A stretch of 64,000 nt of DNA from Halomonas sp. SpR8. Its GTDB lineage: Bacteria > Pseudomonadota > Gammaproteobacteria > Pseudomonadales > Halomonadaceae. The stretch lies in NCBI RefSeq assembly GCF_031010195.1, contig NZ_JAUAMC010000002.1, forward strand, positions 310,001 through 374,000. Reading direction: 5' to 3'. Of the stretch, positions 31,057 through 43,614 are shown one piece after another (position 1 is the first letter of the stretch; the number at the start of each line of letters is the position of its first letter). The notes beneath the pieces are model-generated. The model was given only the letters and a program-made list of their open reading frames with translations. It was not told the origin of the DNA and did not search any database. A program made the position numbers and the translations under genes.

Positions 31057-31887
31057 TTAATGAAGAGATGTGCTTGCCAGCAAGCCAAGCATTTTACTTT
31101 GGGGAGTCGCATAAGGAATTACCCGAATCTGATGGCTGCTGCTTAGATCGGCGGCAATCTCTCGGTAGACTTTTTGCTGATCAGCATTGCTACCCGTAGG
31201 CTCTTTGCATATGAAAACGGTGTCTCTTGGCATACCGCCGTGCTTGGCCAAACGATTCATCTGCATGATCCAGCGATCACCCTTATCAATGATGCTCTTC
31301 GTATCATCCAAGTCGAATGAAAGAGGACGAATAGCTTGGGCAGTAATGCCACCGCTTTGCCACACAAAAGGAAAGGTGACGTGATATAACTCATCACCCA
31401 GCTTCTCCTCTCGGTAGGTGCGATCGGTGAACTGCTCCTTGAGTAACGTGTTGATACGACGTTTCAACTTAGTTTCTGCGTCTTCTCGCTGCGTAAAATC
31501 ATGGCAAACATAGCGATTGAATAGCTCTTGCAGTGTTGCGGCCGGGTTGTCGGTGGCAATGGTGCCCGGCTGGCTAAATCGGAACATCGTCTCGCTAGGT
31601 GCAGTTAGGTGCTTGAATAAACCTAGCTGCAAAGCGGTGTCGTAAGGGTGAGCATTAGCCAGTTCAGCTACTCGATGGATTTCTTTTGCAAAGGCTTGCC
31701 GAGCATTCGTGAAAACAGCTGGATCTAGCTTGTCGAAGAAATTGGTGATGCGTTTGCGCGTACGTGTTTCGACCATTTCAAGGAATTGACCATTATTACA
31801 GACCATGACGATTCCCAGGTTCGCGAACTCACCTGTCTCGGGATAGGGCTGAAAGCGCAGCACTGCGTAGTTGCAGATGATGCTCAT
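31057..31887 (-). CDS. DUF3037 family protein
   Basis: 276 aa protein of unknown function. The N-terminus (SIICNYAVLRFQPYPETGEFANLGIVMVC) is the typical DUF3037 opening; the rest is mixed alpha/beta without a catalytic motif I recognise. I prefer the ATG at 31887, which overlaps the stop of the preceding short frame (ATGA) and has GGAGA 7 nt upstream; a TTG at 31899 is the alternative. DUF3037 genes usually follow a HipA-like kinase gene, and only a C-terminal scrap of that seems left here. It is therefore an orphan partner, possibly on the way to loss. Confidence 0.85.
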   Translation of the reverse strand: MSIICNYAVLRFQPYPETGEFANLGIVMVCNNGQFLEMVETRTRKRITNFFDKLDPAVFTNARQAFAKEIHRVAELANAHPYDTALQLGLFKHLTAPSETMFRFSQPGTIATDNPAATLQELFNRYVCHDFTQREDAETKLKRRINTLLKEQFTDRTYREEKLGDELYHVTFPFVWQSGGITAQAIRPLSFDLDDTKSIIDKGDRWIMQMNRLAKHGGMPRDTVFICKEPTGSNADQQKVYREIAADLSSSHQIRVIPYATPQSKMLGLLASTSLH

Positions 31888-32087
31888 ACCATTCTCCAAA
31901 AATCGCCATTGTGGATGCGGTTAAGTAACTCAAAACGCTCATCCAGTGCGGGGTGAACGAGTGACTCTTCATCCCTGCTCCTTATACTGGTTACAGATGC
32001 CATGGAAGCTAGCTTCCATGGCTGGCACACCTGAACCATACAGGTTGATGTGCGCCCCTGCTGCAACACCAACCGTGCAGCTCTCAC
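31884..32087 (-). pseudogene. Remnant of a HipA-like kinase gene (C-terminal scrap)
   Basis: An open frame of 67 codons (GTG start) ending ...ERFELLNRIHNGDFWRMV. The last 20 or so residues resemble, from memory, the C-terminal end of the HipA-like kinases that precede DUF3037 genes, and the stop overlaps the DUF3037 ATG by 4 bp as in an intact pair. No kinase domain is found upstream; a 24-bp palindrome (31999-32022) and gltD follow instead. I read this as a deletion that removed most of the gene. It could be an unrelated small protein. Confidence 0.5.
31999..32022. repeat. Perfect 24-bp palindrome
   Basis: GCCATGGAAGCT followed immediately by its reverse complement, no loop. It sits inside the HipA-like remnant frame, where resemblance to the kinase family ends, and may mark the rearrangement junction or be an operator. 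Confidence 0.8.
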
Positions 32088-32102
32088 TGAAACGTCAATA
32101 GG

Positions 32103-32209
32103 CGCTAAAGTTTGTCTTACATAAATGCCTTTAGCCTAATGGGCGCCATAGTTTCCGGGGCTTATTTGTCTTTGCGAAGAGTGAAACGACTAAGCAATGG
32201 CAAATAAGC
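32103..32209 (-). repeat. Two inverted repeats downstream of gltD
   Basis: 32160-32209: outer arms GCTTATTTG / CAAATAAGC with inner TTGC/GCAA arms. 32104-32135: GCTAAAG / CTTTAGC. Both are on the gltD exit side (minus strand), so they may act as terminators, but neither has a T-run. An integron attC-like origin was considered and not supported. Confidence 0.5.
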
Positions 32210-32224
32210 ATATTTAGTAACGTT

Positions 32225-33679
<1,455 letters not shown>

Positions 33680-36600
33680 TTATTGCGGCTGACGCCGAGA
33701 CTGATCCAGCAAACTACCTAAGCTTGCCGCTTTTGGCTTAACCAGCCAGAAGTGGCGCGCATAGTCGCTGAAGTCTTCCAAAATAGCCGCCCCACGCGCG
33801 GAACCCGTCGCGGCCACATAGGCTTCAATCATTTCACGCAGGTGTCGACGATATGCCTCCATTGCCTCTGTGTTAACACGATGAATTTCGACCAGTTCGT
33901 GGTTGTACTTGTCCACGAAGGTGCGATCTTCATCCAACACGTAGGCAAATCCACCGGTCATACCCGCACCGAAGTTCACCCCGGTTTCACCCAGCACGCA
34001 GACCAGGCCGCCGGTCATATATTCGCAGCAGTGGTCGCCCGCACCTTCAATCACCGCTGAGGCGCCGGAGTTACGCACGGCAAAACGTTCGCCTGCGGTA
34101 CCAGCGGCAAACAGCGTACCGCCGGTAGCGCCGTACAAGCAGGTATTACCGATAATGGCGGTTTTGTGGCTCTCAAACTGGCTAACTTTGGGCGGCACAA
34201 TGACGATACTGCCGCCATTCATGCCCTTGCCAACATAGTCGTTGGCATCGCCTTCCAGGAAAAGATTCAACCCACGGGCGTTCCACACCCCGAAACTCTG
34301 CCCCGCCACGCCGACAAACTTAGCCGTCACCGGCGTGGCTTCCAGCCCTTCTTCACCGTAGCGCTTGGCAATCGCGCCAGAAGTGAGCGCACCCACGCTA
34401 CGGTCACAGTTAGTGATGGTGAAATCAAACTCACCACCCGACTGACTTTCAATCGCATCCTTTAATGCGGCTAACACTTCCTGGTTCTTAGCACCGGGAT
34501 CGTGAGGCACGTTACGGCTGACCTTACAGAACTGCGGCGCATCTTTGGGCACAAAATCATTGGCCAGCAGCGGCATTAAATCGAGCTTACGCTGGGAAGC
34601 GGTATTGCCTTCCAGTACTTCCAGCAGATCAGTACGCCCGATCAGGTCAGTGAGCTTGCGAACGCCCAGCGCCGCCATCAGTTCACGCACTTCTTCGGCG
34701 ATAAAGCGGAAGTAGTTTTTGACCATATCCACGGTACCGCGGAAGTGCTCGCCGCGCAGAAAGTCGTCCTGGGTGGCAACGCCGGTGGCACAGTTATTGA
34801 GGTGACAGATGCGCAGGTATTTGCAACCCAACGCCACCATCGGCGCGGTGCCAAAGCCGAAGCTTTCAGCACCCAGAATCGCCGCTTTAACAACGTCTAA
34901 GCCGGTTTTAAGGCCGCCGTCGGTCTGCAGGCGAATCTTGTCGCGCAGGCCGTTGATGCGCAGCGCTTGGTGCACCTCCGGCAGTCCCAATTCCCAGGGC
35001 GAACCGGCGTGCTTGATGGAGGTCAACGGACTCGCCGCCGTTCCGCCATCGTAGCCGGACACAGTAATCAAATCCGCGTAGGCCTTGGCCACGCCAGTAG
35101 CGATCGTACCGATACCCGGCTCGGAAACCAGCTTGACCGATACTTGGGCGTCCGGATTGACCTGCTTAAGGTCAAAAATCAGTTGCGCCAAGTCTTCGAT
35201 AGAGTAGATATCATGGTGCGGTGGCGGAGAAATGAGCGTCACGCCGGGCACCGCATAGCGAAGCTTAGCGATCAATTGATTCACTTTACCGCCAGGCAAC
35301 TGGCCGCCCTCGCCGGGCTTGGCGCCCTGGGCGACTTTAATCTGCAGCACTTCCGCGTTGACCAGATACGCCGGGGTAACGCCAAAACGGCCGGAGGCGA
35401 TCTGCTTGATTTTCGAGCTGCGAATCGTGCCGTAGCGTGCCGGGTCTTCACCACCCTCACCGGAGTTAGAGCGCCCACCCGCTTCGTTCATGGCCTGGGC
35501 CAACGCTTCATGAGCTTCCGGGGAGAGCGCGCCTAGCGACATGCCCGCGCTGTCAAAGCGTGGCAGCAGCTCTTCAACCGGCTCTACTTCATCCAGTGAA
35601 AGCGGCGTTTCTACAGGCTTGAGCTTGAGCAAATCGCGAATAGTGGCCACCGGGCGCTCGTTGACCATCTGGGCGAACTTCTTCCATTTGATGTAACTGC
35701 CTTCCTGAACCGCAGCCTGCAGCGACATCACCACATCAGGGTTATAGGCGTGGTACTCGTAGCCATGCACATACTTGAACATGCCGCCCTGGGAAATTCC
35801 TTTACGGGGAATCCAGGCATCTTTGGCAACAAGCGTTTGCTGCATCTGCAGCTCGGCAAAACCGGTGCCTTGGATGCGCGATGCCATGCCCACAAAGCAC
35901 ATATCCATCACTTCATCCGCCAGCCCCACTGCTTCAAACAGCATCGAGCCACGGTAGGAGGCCAGCGTCGAGATACCCATTTTGGACAGGATCTTGAACA
36001 GGCCTTTCTGCAGACCTTTACGGTAGTTCTCACGGCCATCCGCCGGGTTACCGGTCAGTTCGCCGGTGCGGTGCATATCCGCCATCACTTGGTAAGCAAG
36101 CCACGGATACACCGCCGTAGCACCCACCCCAAACAGTACCGCCATTTGGTGGGCGTCCCTGGCGTAGCCGGTTTCCACCACGATATTGGCATTGGGACGT
36201 AGCGCCAAACGGCCTAAGTGAGAGTGCACGGCACCCACCGCCAAGGCGGCTTGAATGGGAATCAGCCCTTTAGCCAGCTCGGCATCGGTCAACACCAGAA
36301 TGACTTTACCGGCGCGCACTTGGGCTTCGGCCTCTTCACACAGCGCTTTGAGCGCCTGGTGCAGACTCTGTTGCTCAGGGTCGTAGCCCAGCGACAGCGT
36401 ATAACTGGCGAAGGCCGGGTCGTCCTGGCTCACCAGCGCGGTAAATTTGCGCGGTGACAATACCGGCGTGGTTAAAATCAAACGGTGAGCGTGCTCAGGC
36501 GTGGCTTTAAAAACATTCAGCTCCGCGCCGCAGCAGGTTTCCAGCGACATCACGATTGCTTCGCGCAGCGGATCAATTGCCGGGTTGGTAACCTGGGCGA

Positions 36601-38122
36601 ATTTCTGACGGAAATAGTCGGTCAGCAGACGCGGACGGCTCGACAACACCGCCATGGGCGTATCGTCGCCCATTGAACCAACGGCTTCCTGGCCGCTCTC
36701 TGCCAGCGGGCGCAGCACCTGGTCGCGCTCTTCAAAGCTAATCTGGAACATCTTCTGTTGCACGTTCAGCGCATTGCTGTCCATGTTTTGAAAACGCGCC
36801 AGCTCGGTGAGCGCCGACTCCAAATAGTTGGCTTCCTGCTTTAACCAACGCTTGTAGGGGTAGGCAGATTTCAGCCGTTCATCGATATCGCTGGTGTGCA
36901 GTACTTCGCCGGTCTGGGTATCCACGGCGAGCATTTGTCCAGGGCCAACGCGGCCTTTGGCGACCACGTCTTCCGGCTTATAGCCGTAGGTGCCGATTTC
37001 CGACGCCAGGGTGATATAGCCATTCTTGGTAATTACCCAGCGCGCCGGGCGCAGGCCGTTACGGTCAAGCATACATACCGCTTGGCGGCCGTCGGTCATG
37101 ACCACGCCTGCGGGACCGTCCCATGGCTCCATATGCATGGAGTTGTATTCGTAGAAGGCGCGCAGCTCGGCGTCCATGGTTTCGACGTTCTGCCAAGCGG
37201 GCGGCACCATCATACGCACCGCACGGTGCAGCTCCATGCCACCGGTAAGCAGCACTTCCAGCATATTATCCATGCTGGAGGAGTCGGAGCCGGTGGTATT
37301 GACGATCTCGTCCAGCTCGGCGATATCCGGCAGGCGCTCGTTCACAAAGTTGGCCTTGCGCGAATTTGCCCAGCCGCGGTTGGCCTCAATGGTGTTGATC
37401 TCGCCGTTATGCGCCAACAGGCGGAACGGCTGCGCCAGTGGCCAACGGGGCGCGGTATTGGTCGAGAAGCGCTGATGGAAAACACAAATGGCGGTTTCCA
37501 GGCGCGGATCATTCAAGTCCTGATAAAACGCCGGTAGATCTTCCGGCATCACCAAGCCTTTATAGGAGACCACTTCTGACGACAGCGAGGCAACGTAGAA
37601 ATCCTCTTCGCCACGCAGCGCCTGCTCCGCACGGCGGCGGGCCATAAATAGGTCAACATCGAAGTGCTCACCCTGGCCAGGCTGCACAAACAACTGACGA
37701 ATGCGCGGCAGACAGTCGAGTGCCATCGGGCCACAAACGCTGGAATCAGTCGGCACATCGCGCCAGCCCAGTACATTGAGGCCACGCGCTTCTAGCGCTT
37801 GAGTAAGCGTATCGCGGGCATGCGCCTCACGGGCGTCGTCGTTGGGCAGGAACACAACGCCAACGGCAAAGCGCTCACCTAGATCAGCATCAAACGCCTC
37901 TTTGGCCAGCTCCTGCATAAACGGCGTGGGCATTTTAAGGAGCAAACCACAGCCGTCACCGGTTTTTCCGTCGGCAGCGATGCCGCCCCGGTGGGTCATG
38001 CAGGTCAAAGATTCAATGGCAGTTTTCAGCAAGTCGTGGCTAGCCTGGCCTTCCATATGGGCAATCAGGCCAAAACCACAGTTATCGCGAAACTCGCCAG
38101 GCTGGTGAAGACCTCTATTCAT
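33680..38122 (-). CDS. gltB: Glutamate synthase large subunit
   Basis: 1480 aa. A 14-residue propeptide precedes Cys15 ([11 protein letters not shown]), the N-terminal nucleophile of the type II glutaminase. Next come the central domain and the FMN-binding synthase domain ([19 protein letters not shown] region), the [3Fe-4S] cysteines in [13 protein letters not shown], and a C-terminal beta-helix domain with many glycines. Converts glutamine and 2-oxoglutarate to two glutamates; in halophiles also a compatible-solute source. The promoter should lie in the AT-rich 38123-38534 gap. Confidence 0.98.
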   Translation of the reverse strand: MNRGLHQPGEFRDNCGFGLIAHMEGQASHDLLKTAIESLTCMTHRGGIAADGKTGDGCGLLLKMPTPFMQELAKEAFDADLGERFAVGVVFLPNDDAREAHARDTLTQALEARGLNVLGWRDVPTDSSVCGPMALDCLPRIRQLFVQPGQGEHFDVDLFMARRRAEQALRGEEDFYVASLSSEVVSYKGLVMPEDLPAFYQDLNDPRLETAICVFHQRFSTNTAPRWPLAQPFRLLAHNGEINTIEANRGWANSRKANFVNERLPDIAELDEIVNTTGSDSSSMDNMLEVLLTGGMELHRAVRMMVPPAWQNVETMDAELRAFYEYNSMHMEPWDGPAGVVMTDGRQAVCMLDRNGLRPARWVITKNGYITLASEIGTYGYKPEDVVAKGRVGPGQMLAVDTQTGEVLHTSDIDERLKSAYPYKRWLKQEANYLESALTELARFQNMDSNALNVQQKMFQISFEERDQVLRPLAESGQEAVGSMGDDTPMAVLSSRPRLLTDYFRQKFAQVTNPAIDPLREAIVMSLETCCGAELNVFKATPEHAHRLILTTPVLSPRKFTALVSQDDPAFASYTLSLGYDPEQQSLHQALKALCEEAEAQVRAGKVILVLTDAELAKGLIPIQAALAVGAVHSHLGRLALRPNANIVVETGYARDAHQMAVLFGVGATAVYPWLAYQVMADMHRTGELTGNPADGRENYRKGLQKGLFKILSKMGISTLASYRGSMLFEAVGLADEVMDMCFVGMASRIQGTGFAELQMQQTLVAKDAWIPRKGISQGGMFKYVHGYEYHAYNPDVVMSLQAAVQEGSYIKWKKFAQMVNERPVATIRDLLKLKPVETPLSLDEVEPVEELLPRFDSAGMSLGALSPEAHEALAQAMNEAGGRSNSGEGGEDPARYGTIRSSKIKQIASGRFGVTPAYLVNAEVLQIKVAQGAKPGEGGQLPGGKVNQLIAKLRYAVPGVTLISPPPHHDIYSIEDLAQLIFDLKQVNPDAQVSVKLVSEPGIGTIATGVAKAYADLITVSGYDGGTAASPLTSIKHAGSPWELGLPEVHQALRINGLRDKIRLQTDGGLKTGLDVVKAAILGAESFGFGTAPMVALGCKYLRICHLNNCATGVATQDDFLRGEHFRGTVDMVKNYFRFIAEEVRELMAALGVRKLTDLIGRTDLLEVLEGNTASQRKLDLMPLLANDFVPKDAPQFCKVSRNVPHDPGAKNQEVLAALKDAIESQSGGEFDFTITNCDRSVGALTSGAIAKRYGEEGLEATPVTAKFVGVAGQSFGVWNARGLNLFLEGDANDYVGKGMNGGSIVIVPPKVSQFESHKTAIIGNTCLYGATGGTLFAAGTAGERFAVRNSGASAVIEGAGDHCCEYMTGGLVCVLGETGVNFGAGMTGGFAYVLDEDRTFVDKYNHELVEIHRVNTEAMEAYRRHLREMIEAYVAATGSARGAAILEDFSDYARHFWLVKPKAASLGSLLDQSRRQPQ

Positions 38123-38534
38123 GGGCGTGCCTCTACTAGTCAGCGTATTTTTTTAGCAGCGTTCTTATGGTATAAAGGACGGTTTTGCTTTTTTTATAGT
38201 GCTAATAACCTGCCCAGAATGGGGTGCTTCCCACGTTCGCTGCCGCAACAAAATGGCCGGTCAGCATAGCGATTGGTGGCCACTTTGCGCAATCTCTTGG
38301 CACCTGCAACGCTAGAGAAACTCTTTTCAAATCCTGTATTTGCATTCTCATTCAAGAAAAAAACGCATATACTTCAAACACTTGTAATTATATAAAACGC
38401 TATTTTAACGCTTTATATTTTCCATTAAACTTTAGTCTAAATAGGGCTTACTCACCCATGCCGATAGCGCATAAGGCATACGGATTATATAAAACAGCGT
38501 TCGACAAAGGGGCTCACGATAGTCGTGGAACAAA
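38123..38534. other. AT-rich spacer upstream of gltB
   Basis: About 410 bp that must contain the gltB promoter. The part from about 38330 to 38500 is much richer in A+T than the flanking genes, with several TATA-like runs, but no single promoter stands out. A 121-codon plus-strand frame (38224-38589) has unlikely composition and no ribosome site. In Pseudomonas and other relatives a damX-type SPOR gene lies between aroB and gltB; none is here. Confidence 0.5.
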
Positions 38535-38587
38535 TAAAAAACCGCCCTATGGAAACCTCTCTACAAGGAGCAATCCATTGGGCGGGT
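38535..38587 (-). terminator. Terminator of the pil-aroKB operon
   Basis: Minus strand: arms ACCCGCCCAATGG / CCATAGGGCGGT around a 22-nt loop, then TTTTTTATTTG, 62 nt past the aroB stop. Confidence 0.8.
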
Positions 38588-38648
38588 AGGATATAGCTGA
38601 CTAGGTTTTGAAATGGCCAGTTTTTGAAATAACTAGCTGGTGAAAGGA

Positions 38649-39767
38649 TTACTTTGCCACTTGGCGGCGCGGGTAATCATCCAGCAGCGTGCGAAGGATA
38701 TCAACGGGCGTGGCATCGCTGACGCAGGCATCACCCAGGGCGTTCAACAGCACCAGACGCAGACGGGCATCGATATTTTTCTTATCCAGCCGCATACGGC
38801 TTAAAAAGTCATCGCTGGACATATTCGCCGGTGCGGCCAGTGGTAGCTCGGCGCTCTCTATCACCGCCAGGCTCCGTGCAAGTGCCGCATCGTCGATCCA
38901 ACCCAAGCGCTGGGAGAGCGTCGCTGCCATCGCCATCCCTGCACCCACTGCTTCACCGTGTAGCCAGTTACCGTAGCCTTGGTGCGCCTCTATGGCGTGA
39001 CCGAACGTATGGCCCAGATTAAGCAGCGCCCGGACGCCCTGCTCGGTTTCATCTTCAGCGACAATATCAGCTTTGATTTGGCAACTGCGCGCAATCGCTT
39101 CGGCGACTACCTCAGGCTCAACGTTGAGTAGCCCGGCCATATTGGCTTCTAACCAGCTTAAAAACGCTTCATCACGGATAAGGCCGTACTTAATCACCTC
39201 GGCAAGCCCGGCAGACAGCTCACGGCGGGGCAGGCTCTTGAGCGTATCGATATCCACCAGCACGGCTTTGGGTTGCCAGAAAGCGCCGATCATATTTTTA
39301 CCCAGCGGATGGTTAACGCCGGTTTTTCCCCCTACCGACGAATCCACCTGGGAAAGCAGCGTGGTAGGCACCTGGATAAACGCCACGCCGCGCTGATAAG
39401 AAGCAGCGGCATAGCCGACCATATCGCCAATTACCCCACCGCCCAAAGCGATCAGGGTGCAGCGGCGGTTAAAACCAGCCTCGAGCAGCGCGTCCCAGAT
39501 ACGGCTGACCTGCTCAATGGTTTTATACTGTTCGCCGTCGGGTAGCACGACGGTGCGCACATCCAAGTCACTTGGCAGGCTGGCGCAGAGCTTTTCCAAG
39601 TACAGCGGCGCGATGGTCTCGTTGGTCACCACCATCACTTGCTGACCGGCCAAGTAAGGTGTTAATGCATCAGCACGACCTATCAGCCCGGTACCGATAT
39701 GGATCGGGTAGCTGCGCTCATCTAAGGCTACTTCAAGCGTACGTTGCGCGCTCAGTGTCGAGGTCAT
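38649..39767 (-). CDS. aroB: 3-dehydroquinate synthase
   Basis: 372 aa NAD- and metal-dependent enzyme, second step of the shikimate pathway. Motifs: [29 protein letters not shown] (NAD region), [21 protein letters not shown], and metal ligands in [11 protein letters not shown] and HGEAVGAGM. Its ATG overlaps the aroK stop by 4 bp. Confidence 0.97.
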   Translation of the reverse strand: MTSTLSAQRTLEVALDERSYPIHIGTGLIGRADALTPYLAGQQVMVVTNETIAPLYLEKLCASLPSDLDVRTVVLPDGEQYKTIEQVSRIWDALLEAGFNRRCTLIALGGGVIGDMVGYAAASYQRGVAFIQVPTTLLSQVDSSVGGKTGVNHPLGKNMIGAFWQPKAVLVDIDTLKSLPRRELSAGLAEVIKYGLIRDEAFLSWLEANMAGLLNVEPEVVAEAIARSCQIKADIVAEDETEQGVRALLNLGHTFGHAIEAHQGYGNWLHGEAVGAGMAMAATLSQRLGWIDDAALARSLAVIESAELPLAAPANMSSDDFLSRMRLDKKNIDARLRLVLLNALGDACVSDATPVDILRTLLDDYPRRQVAK

Positions 39768-40342
39768 GGCGATACCTTATGGTTAAGCGGTCCAGCCGAC
39801 GGCGAGGAGGGTTCGAGCGGGTCTACCAGCCGATGCACCCGGCGCAGGATTTCATTGACCACTGCTCGAGGGCTACGGCGGTCAGTGCGCACGGCAATAT
39901 CCGAGGTGGCGCGATAGAGCGGGTCGCGCTGGGCGAACATATCGTTGAGTACCTGCTCGCGGTTGGCGCACTGTAACAGTGGCCGATTACGATCTTTCGC
40001 CGTACGCCTGAGCTGCTGGTCAACGGTGGTCAGCAGATACACCACCGTGCCGCGCTCGCGCAGGGCTCGGCGATTCTCTTCACGCAGCACCGCGCCACCG
40101 CCGGTAGCGACCACGACGGAAGAAAGCCGGGTCAACTCATCAATCATATGAATTTCCCGTAGCCGAAACCCCTGTTCGCCCTCGACATCGAAAATCCACG
40201 GGATATCAGCCCCGCAGCGGTCTTGGATGGCGTGGTCACTGTCGTAAAACGGACGCGCAAGCTCGGCCGCCAATAGGCGACCAATGGTGCTTTTGCCAGC
40301 CCCCATGGGACCTATGAGAAATAAATTGGGTAAATCCTGCAT
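39764..40342 (-). CDS. aroK: Shikimate kinase
   Basis: 192 aa P-loop kinase, fifth shikimate step. Walker [16 protein letters not shown] near the N-terminus, shikimate-binding [11 protein letters not shown] and [11 protein letters not shown], and [11 protein letters not shown]. The start overlaps the pilQ stop by one base. Conserved pilQ-aroK-aroB linkage. Confidence 0.97.
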   Translation of the reverse strand: MQDLPNLFLIGPMGAGKSTIGRLLAAELARPFYDSDHAIQDRCGADIPWIFDVEGEQGFRLREIHMIDELTRLSSVVVATGGGAVLREENRRALRERGTVVYLLTTVDQQLRRTAKDRNRPLLQCANREQVLNDMFAQRDPLYRATSDIAVRTDRRSPRAVVNEILRRVHRLVDPLEPSSPSAGPLNHKVSP

Positions 40343-42387
40343 CAGCGAACCGTTAAGCCATCGTCTAGGAGTCGTGGAGTAATAAAGACTAACAACTCTA
40401 CCTTTTCATTGCTCTCTTCGGTATAGCGAAACAGTCTACCGAGCAAAGGAATATCACCCAAAAGTGGTGTTTTGGCGATTTGGCGCAGCTCTTCGGTGGT
40501 CAAAATTCCGCCTAACACCACCGTTTGGCCGTTATCTACCAGCACTTGGGTTTCAATTGTATTGGTATCAATCGGCGGTTCACCGCCAAACTCCGATTCA
40601 CGAAAACTGTCATTTTTAATCACCAGATCCATAATAATACGGTTATCTGGAGTGATCTGCGGGGTGACCTCCAACGAAAGTACGGCCTCTTTGAACTCGG
40701 TATCCGGATTGTCGTTGCCATCGACACTCTGGAAGGCGCGTTCTTCACCCTGGCTAATTTTGGCGGTACGTTGATTGGCAGTAATAATCCTAGGCTGAGA
40801 AATGGTCTGGCTTTTCCCTTCGCTCTCCAGTGCGCGCAACTCCAGATCCAGCAGGATATCGCCGGATAAATAGCCAAAGCTAAAACCGGTGCCAGGCCCC
40901 GTGGCAGCGCCTAGATCCACCGCCAGGCCCCCTTGCGCCCGGTTAATGCCATCGGGGTTGATATCGCGCCGACTGAAGGTACCGTCTTCCCCCTCTTGAA
41001 AGCCACGGGTGCTCGACATACCCCAGTTAACCCCCAGTTCGCGGGATGCGGTGTCCCGAGCGATGACAATGCGCGCCTCGATTTGTACCTGGCGGACGGC
41101 GACATCCAGGCGATTTATGGTGCGTACGATATCGCGCACCTGGTCGGCGGTATCCTGCAGCAGCAGCGTGTTGGTGCGGTTATCGACGCTGACTCGGCCC
41201 CGCTCGGTCAGTAGCCCAAAGCCATCCGCCTCGCCACCGCGCAGTAGCTGGGCTAAATCTTCGGCCCGGGAATACTTGATCTCAATAAACTCGGTGACTA
41301 GCGGCGAGAGCGTTTCAAGCTGATTGCGCGCCTCTAGCTCCTGGCGCTCTAAATCGGCCAGTTCACTGGCAGGGGCTACGACAATCACATTACCCTGCTC
41401 ACGACTCGACAACCCCTGGCTTTGCAGAATTAGCGCCAACGCCTGATCCCAGGGGACTTCGTTTAAATTGAGCGTCACCCGCCCCGTTACGCTGTCGCTC
41501 GCCACCAGATTCAGCCCGGTAAATTCGGCCAGCGTGGCCAGCACCGTGCGAACTTCGATATCCTGAAAATTAAGGCTCAACCGCTCGCCGTTAAACCGCT
41601 CCCCCATCGCCTGGGAAGGCTGGGATTCCTGGCTAGCAGGCTGGACTTCTACCGTCAGCGTGCGGCCACTTTGCGAGGAGATCATCGCATAAGCGCCCTG
41701 GGTGGCAATGGCCAGTTGAGTGTCACGCTGGTTGGCACGAGGCGTAATCCGAGTAATCGGCGTAGCAAAATCGGTTACATCGTAGATTTGATTGAGCGCG
41801 TCGGGAATAGATACATCGTGTAGCTTAACCATGACTTGCTCGGCTCCATCCTCACTCACTTCCGCCGCTACCCCCTCTCGATCAAAGGTGACCACTAACC
41901 GACCGGCGCCCTCTGCGCCACGGCGAAAATCGATATTTTCAATCTGAGGCCCTTCGTCAGCTTCCAGCGCGGCAGGCGCGTTACCCGAAGTTGCAGCAAA
42001 CGTGATTCTTAGTCTGTCATCCAAAACCTGTGAGGAAAATTCGCGCGCATCGTGAAGGTTTACCACTAACCGCGTTCGACCATTGCCCTCTAAAGCGGTG
42101 ATTTGCTCGACACCACTGGCATCAATATTGATACGCCGACGGGCTAACCCGTTTTGGGTATCGGGTAAATCCAGCGTGACTCGCGGAGGGGCATCTAGCC
42201 GGTAGCTGCGTAACTCGGGCACGCCGCCAGTGAAGCGAAGGTCGACGTTTACCTCGCCATTGTCGGCTTGCTGCATCTCGATATCCGTCAGCACCGACGC
42301 TGCCGCCAACGAAGGCACCCATGCAGTCAACAGTGCTGCCATGAACATCAATAGAGTGTTTCGCCAAGCTGTCACTACCATGAGCAT
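40342..42387 (-). CDS. pilQ: Type IV pilus secretin PilQ
   Basis: About 681 aa from the preferred ATG at 42387 (or 42381); the frame runs to 42477 but that extension overlaps pilP and hides the signal peptide, which begins [30 protein letters not shown]. Two AMIN domains follow, then secretin N0/N1 modules ([24 protein letters not shown]) and the C-terminal secretin barrel with [18 protein letters not shown] motif ([17 protein letters not shown]). It forms the outer-membrane pilus pore. Confidence 0.96.
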   Translation of the reverse strand: MLMVVTAWRNTLLMFMAALLTAWVPSLAAASVLTDIEMQQADNGEVNVDLRFTGGVPELRSYRLDAPPRVTLDLPDTQNGLARRRINIDASGVEQITALEGNGRTRLVVNLHDAREFSSQVLDDRLRITFAATSGNAPAALEADEGPQIENIDFRRGAEGAGRLVVTFDREGVAAEVSEDGAEQVMVKLHDVSIPDALNQIYDVTDFATPITRITPRANQRDTQLAIATQGAYAMISSQSGRTLTVEVQPASQESQPSQAMGERFNGERLSLNFQDIEVRTVLATLAEFTGLNLVASDSVTGRVTLNLNEVPWDQALALILQSQGLSSREQGNVIVVAPASELADLERQELEARNQLETLSPLVTEFIEIKYSRAEDLAQLLRGGEADGFGLLTERGRVSVDNRTNTLLLQDTADQVRDIVRTINRLDVAVRQVQIEARIVIARDTASRELGVNWGMSSTRGFQEGEDGTFSRRDINPDGINRAQGGLAVDLGAATGPGTGFSFGYLSGDILLDLELRALESEGKSQTISQPRIITANQRTAKISQGEERAFQSVDGNDNPDTEFKEAVLSLEVTPQITPDNRIIMDLVIKNDSFRESEFGGEPPIDTNTIETQVLVDNGQTVVLGGILTTEELRQIAKTPLLGDIPLLGRLFRYTEESNEKVELLVFITPRLLDDGLTVR

Positions 42388-42394
42388 TATCCGC

Positions 42395-42958
42395 TTACTC
42401 GTTGCTTTCGTTGATGACGAGCGACACTCGCCGCTCCTGCCACCCTTCGCTTTGGGTGTACACACGCTCGCTAACACGAATTTCTTGGCCGTTTATGTGC
42501 TCAACACGCCCATAGGCGGTGCCCATATAGTTGCCCTCTTTAACGCTGGTCACGTTGCCATCTGGCGTGGCAATCATTGCGACCTGACGCTCTCCCATGC
42601 GCATCGTACCGACCAAGCGCAGCTCTTGCAGCGGAAAACGTTCGAGCGACTCTGGTGTGCGCTGCTGATCAGGCGCCAAGGCGCTGCCACCACGATTAGC
42701 AATGCCTTGTGCAGTCGGTTCAGGAGGCAAAAAGGGGCTACGACCATCGCTGTATAAATAGGCTAAGTTGTGGCTTTCTGGCAGTTCAAAGGCAATAACC
42801 GGCGGCTGCCCGACGGGCGACTGGCGAATATCCGCCAACGTGCGCTCAAGCTGATCTAATTCAGTCTCGGCACACCCGGACAGAACAATCGCCAAAACTA
42901 TGATGGGCATCGCCGATAAGACCCTCAATGCGAGTAGCTTTGCGAACCAGTGTTTCAT
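42395..42958 (-). CDS. pilP: Type IV pilus lipoprotein PilP
   Basis: 187 aa. Signal peptide with lipobox VLSGC, lipidated Cys29; C-terminal HR-type beta domain (LRLVGTMRMGERQVAMIATPDGNVTSVKEGNYMGTAYGRV) that contacts PilQ. Links the inner-membrane PilMNO platform to the secretin. Overlaps pilO by 4 bp. Confidence 0.95.
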   Translation of the reverse strand: MKHWFAKLLALRVLSAMPIIVLAIVLSGCAETELDQLERTLADIRQSPVGQPPVIAFELPESHNLAYLYSDGRSPFLPPEPTAQGIANRGGSALAPDQQRTPESLERFPLQELRLVGTMRMGERQVAMIATPDGNVTSVKEGNYMGTAYGRVEHINGQEIRVSERVYTQSEGWQERRVSLVINESNE

Positions 42959-43614
42959 AATGCTTCCGCCCCATCCCCAGGAAACTGATCGCCTTGCTCA
43001 ACATAGCGATAGGTGCGCGCGAATAGCGACAGGCGCAGCGTGTCCCCGCGCTCTTCATTAGGCTCCAGCGTAAAATCGTGCTGGGTCACCATGCGTGGCA
43101 GCGAGGCGATATCGGCAATAAAGCTGGCCAGTTGGTGGTAACCGCCGCGCACCTGAATATCCAACGGCTGCTCGACATAATGGGCCTGAGTGATCGTTGG
43201 ACTTAGCCGAATCGTTTCAATGGTCAGGTGATTATCGATGGCGGCGCCACTAATACTGTCGAGCAGCGATGGTATTTCCGCACCGGTTGGGAGCATGGAA
43301 CGCAACCGCGCCATTTGCCCTTCCAATGTAGCCAACTGCTCGCGCATTTCGGGCAGGAAAGCGGCTTCGGAAGCCCTACTGCGGTATTCGCTCAATAGCC
43401 TGACTTCCTGGCGTTGCGCAGCCAGAAAGGCGTCACGCTGATCGCTTATCACGAGCCAGACCATCACACACAGCGCTGCCAGGAGCGCTAAACAGCAACT
43501 CAACACTTTTAACAGCCACGGCCAGCTACCGGCTTCTTTAACGTCTAGATCCCGCCAATCGACATCGCGTAAGCGCTGCCACTCGATAGCCCACTTCTCA
43601 CGCTGAAGGCTCAT
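42955..43614 (-). CDS. pilO: Type IV pilus assembly protein PilO
   Basis: 219 aa. Cytoplasmic N-terminus with RDVDWRDLDVKEAGSWPWLLK, one transmembrane helix (about residues 34-52), coiled coil, then a ferredoxin-like periplasmic domain with QPLDIQVRGGYHQLASFIADIASLPRMVT. Heterodimer partner of PilN. Overlaps pilN by 4 bp. Confidence 0.95.
   Translation of the reverse strand: MSLQREKWAIEWQRLRDVDWRDLDVKEAGSWPWLLKVLSCCLALLAALCVMVWLVISDQRDAFLAAQRQEVRLLSEYRSRASEAAFLPEMREQLATLEGQMARLRSMLPTGAEIPSLLDSISGAAIDNHLTIETIRLSPTITQAHYVEQPLDIQVRGGYHQLASFIADIASLPRMVTQHDFTLEPNEERGDTLRLSLFARTYRYVEQGDQFPGDGAEAL

Noticed and set aside
32103..32209. Integron attC site or CRISPR-like repeat
   Set aside because: No RYYYAAC/GTTRRRY core pairs, no gene cassette or integrase, and no regularly spaced repeats.
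38224..38589. 121-codon plus-strand open frame upstream of gltB
   Set aside because: It crosses the aroB terminator, has no ribosome site, and its translation looks like random AT-rich sequence.
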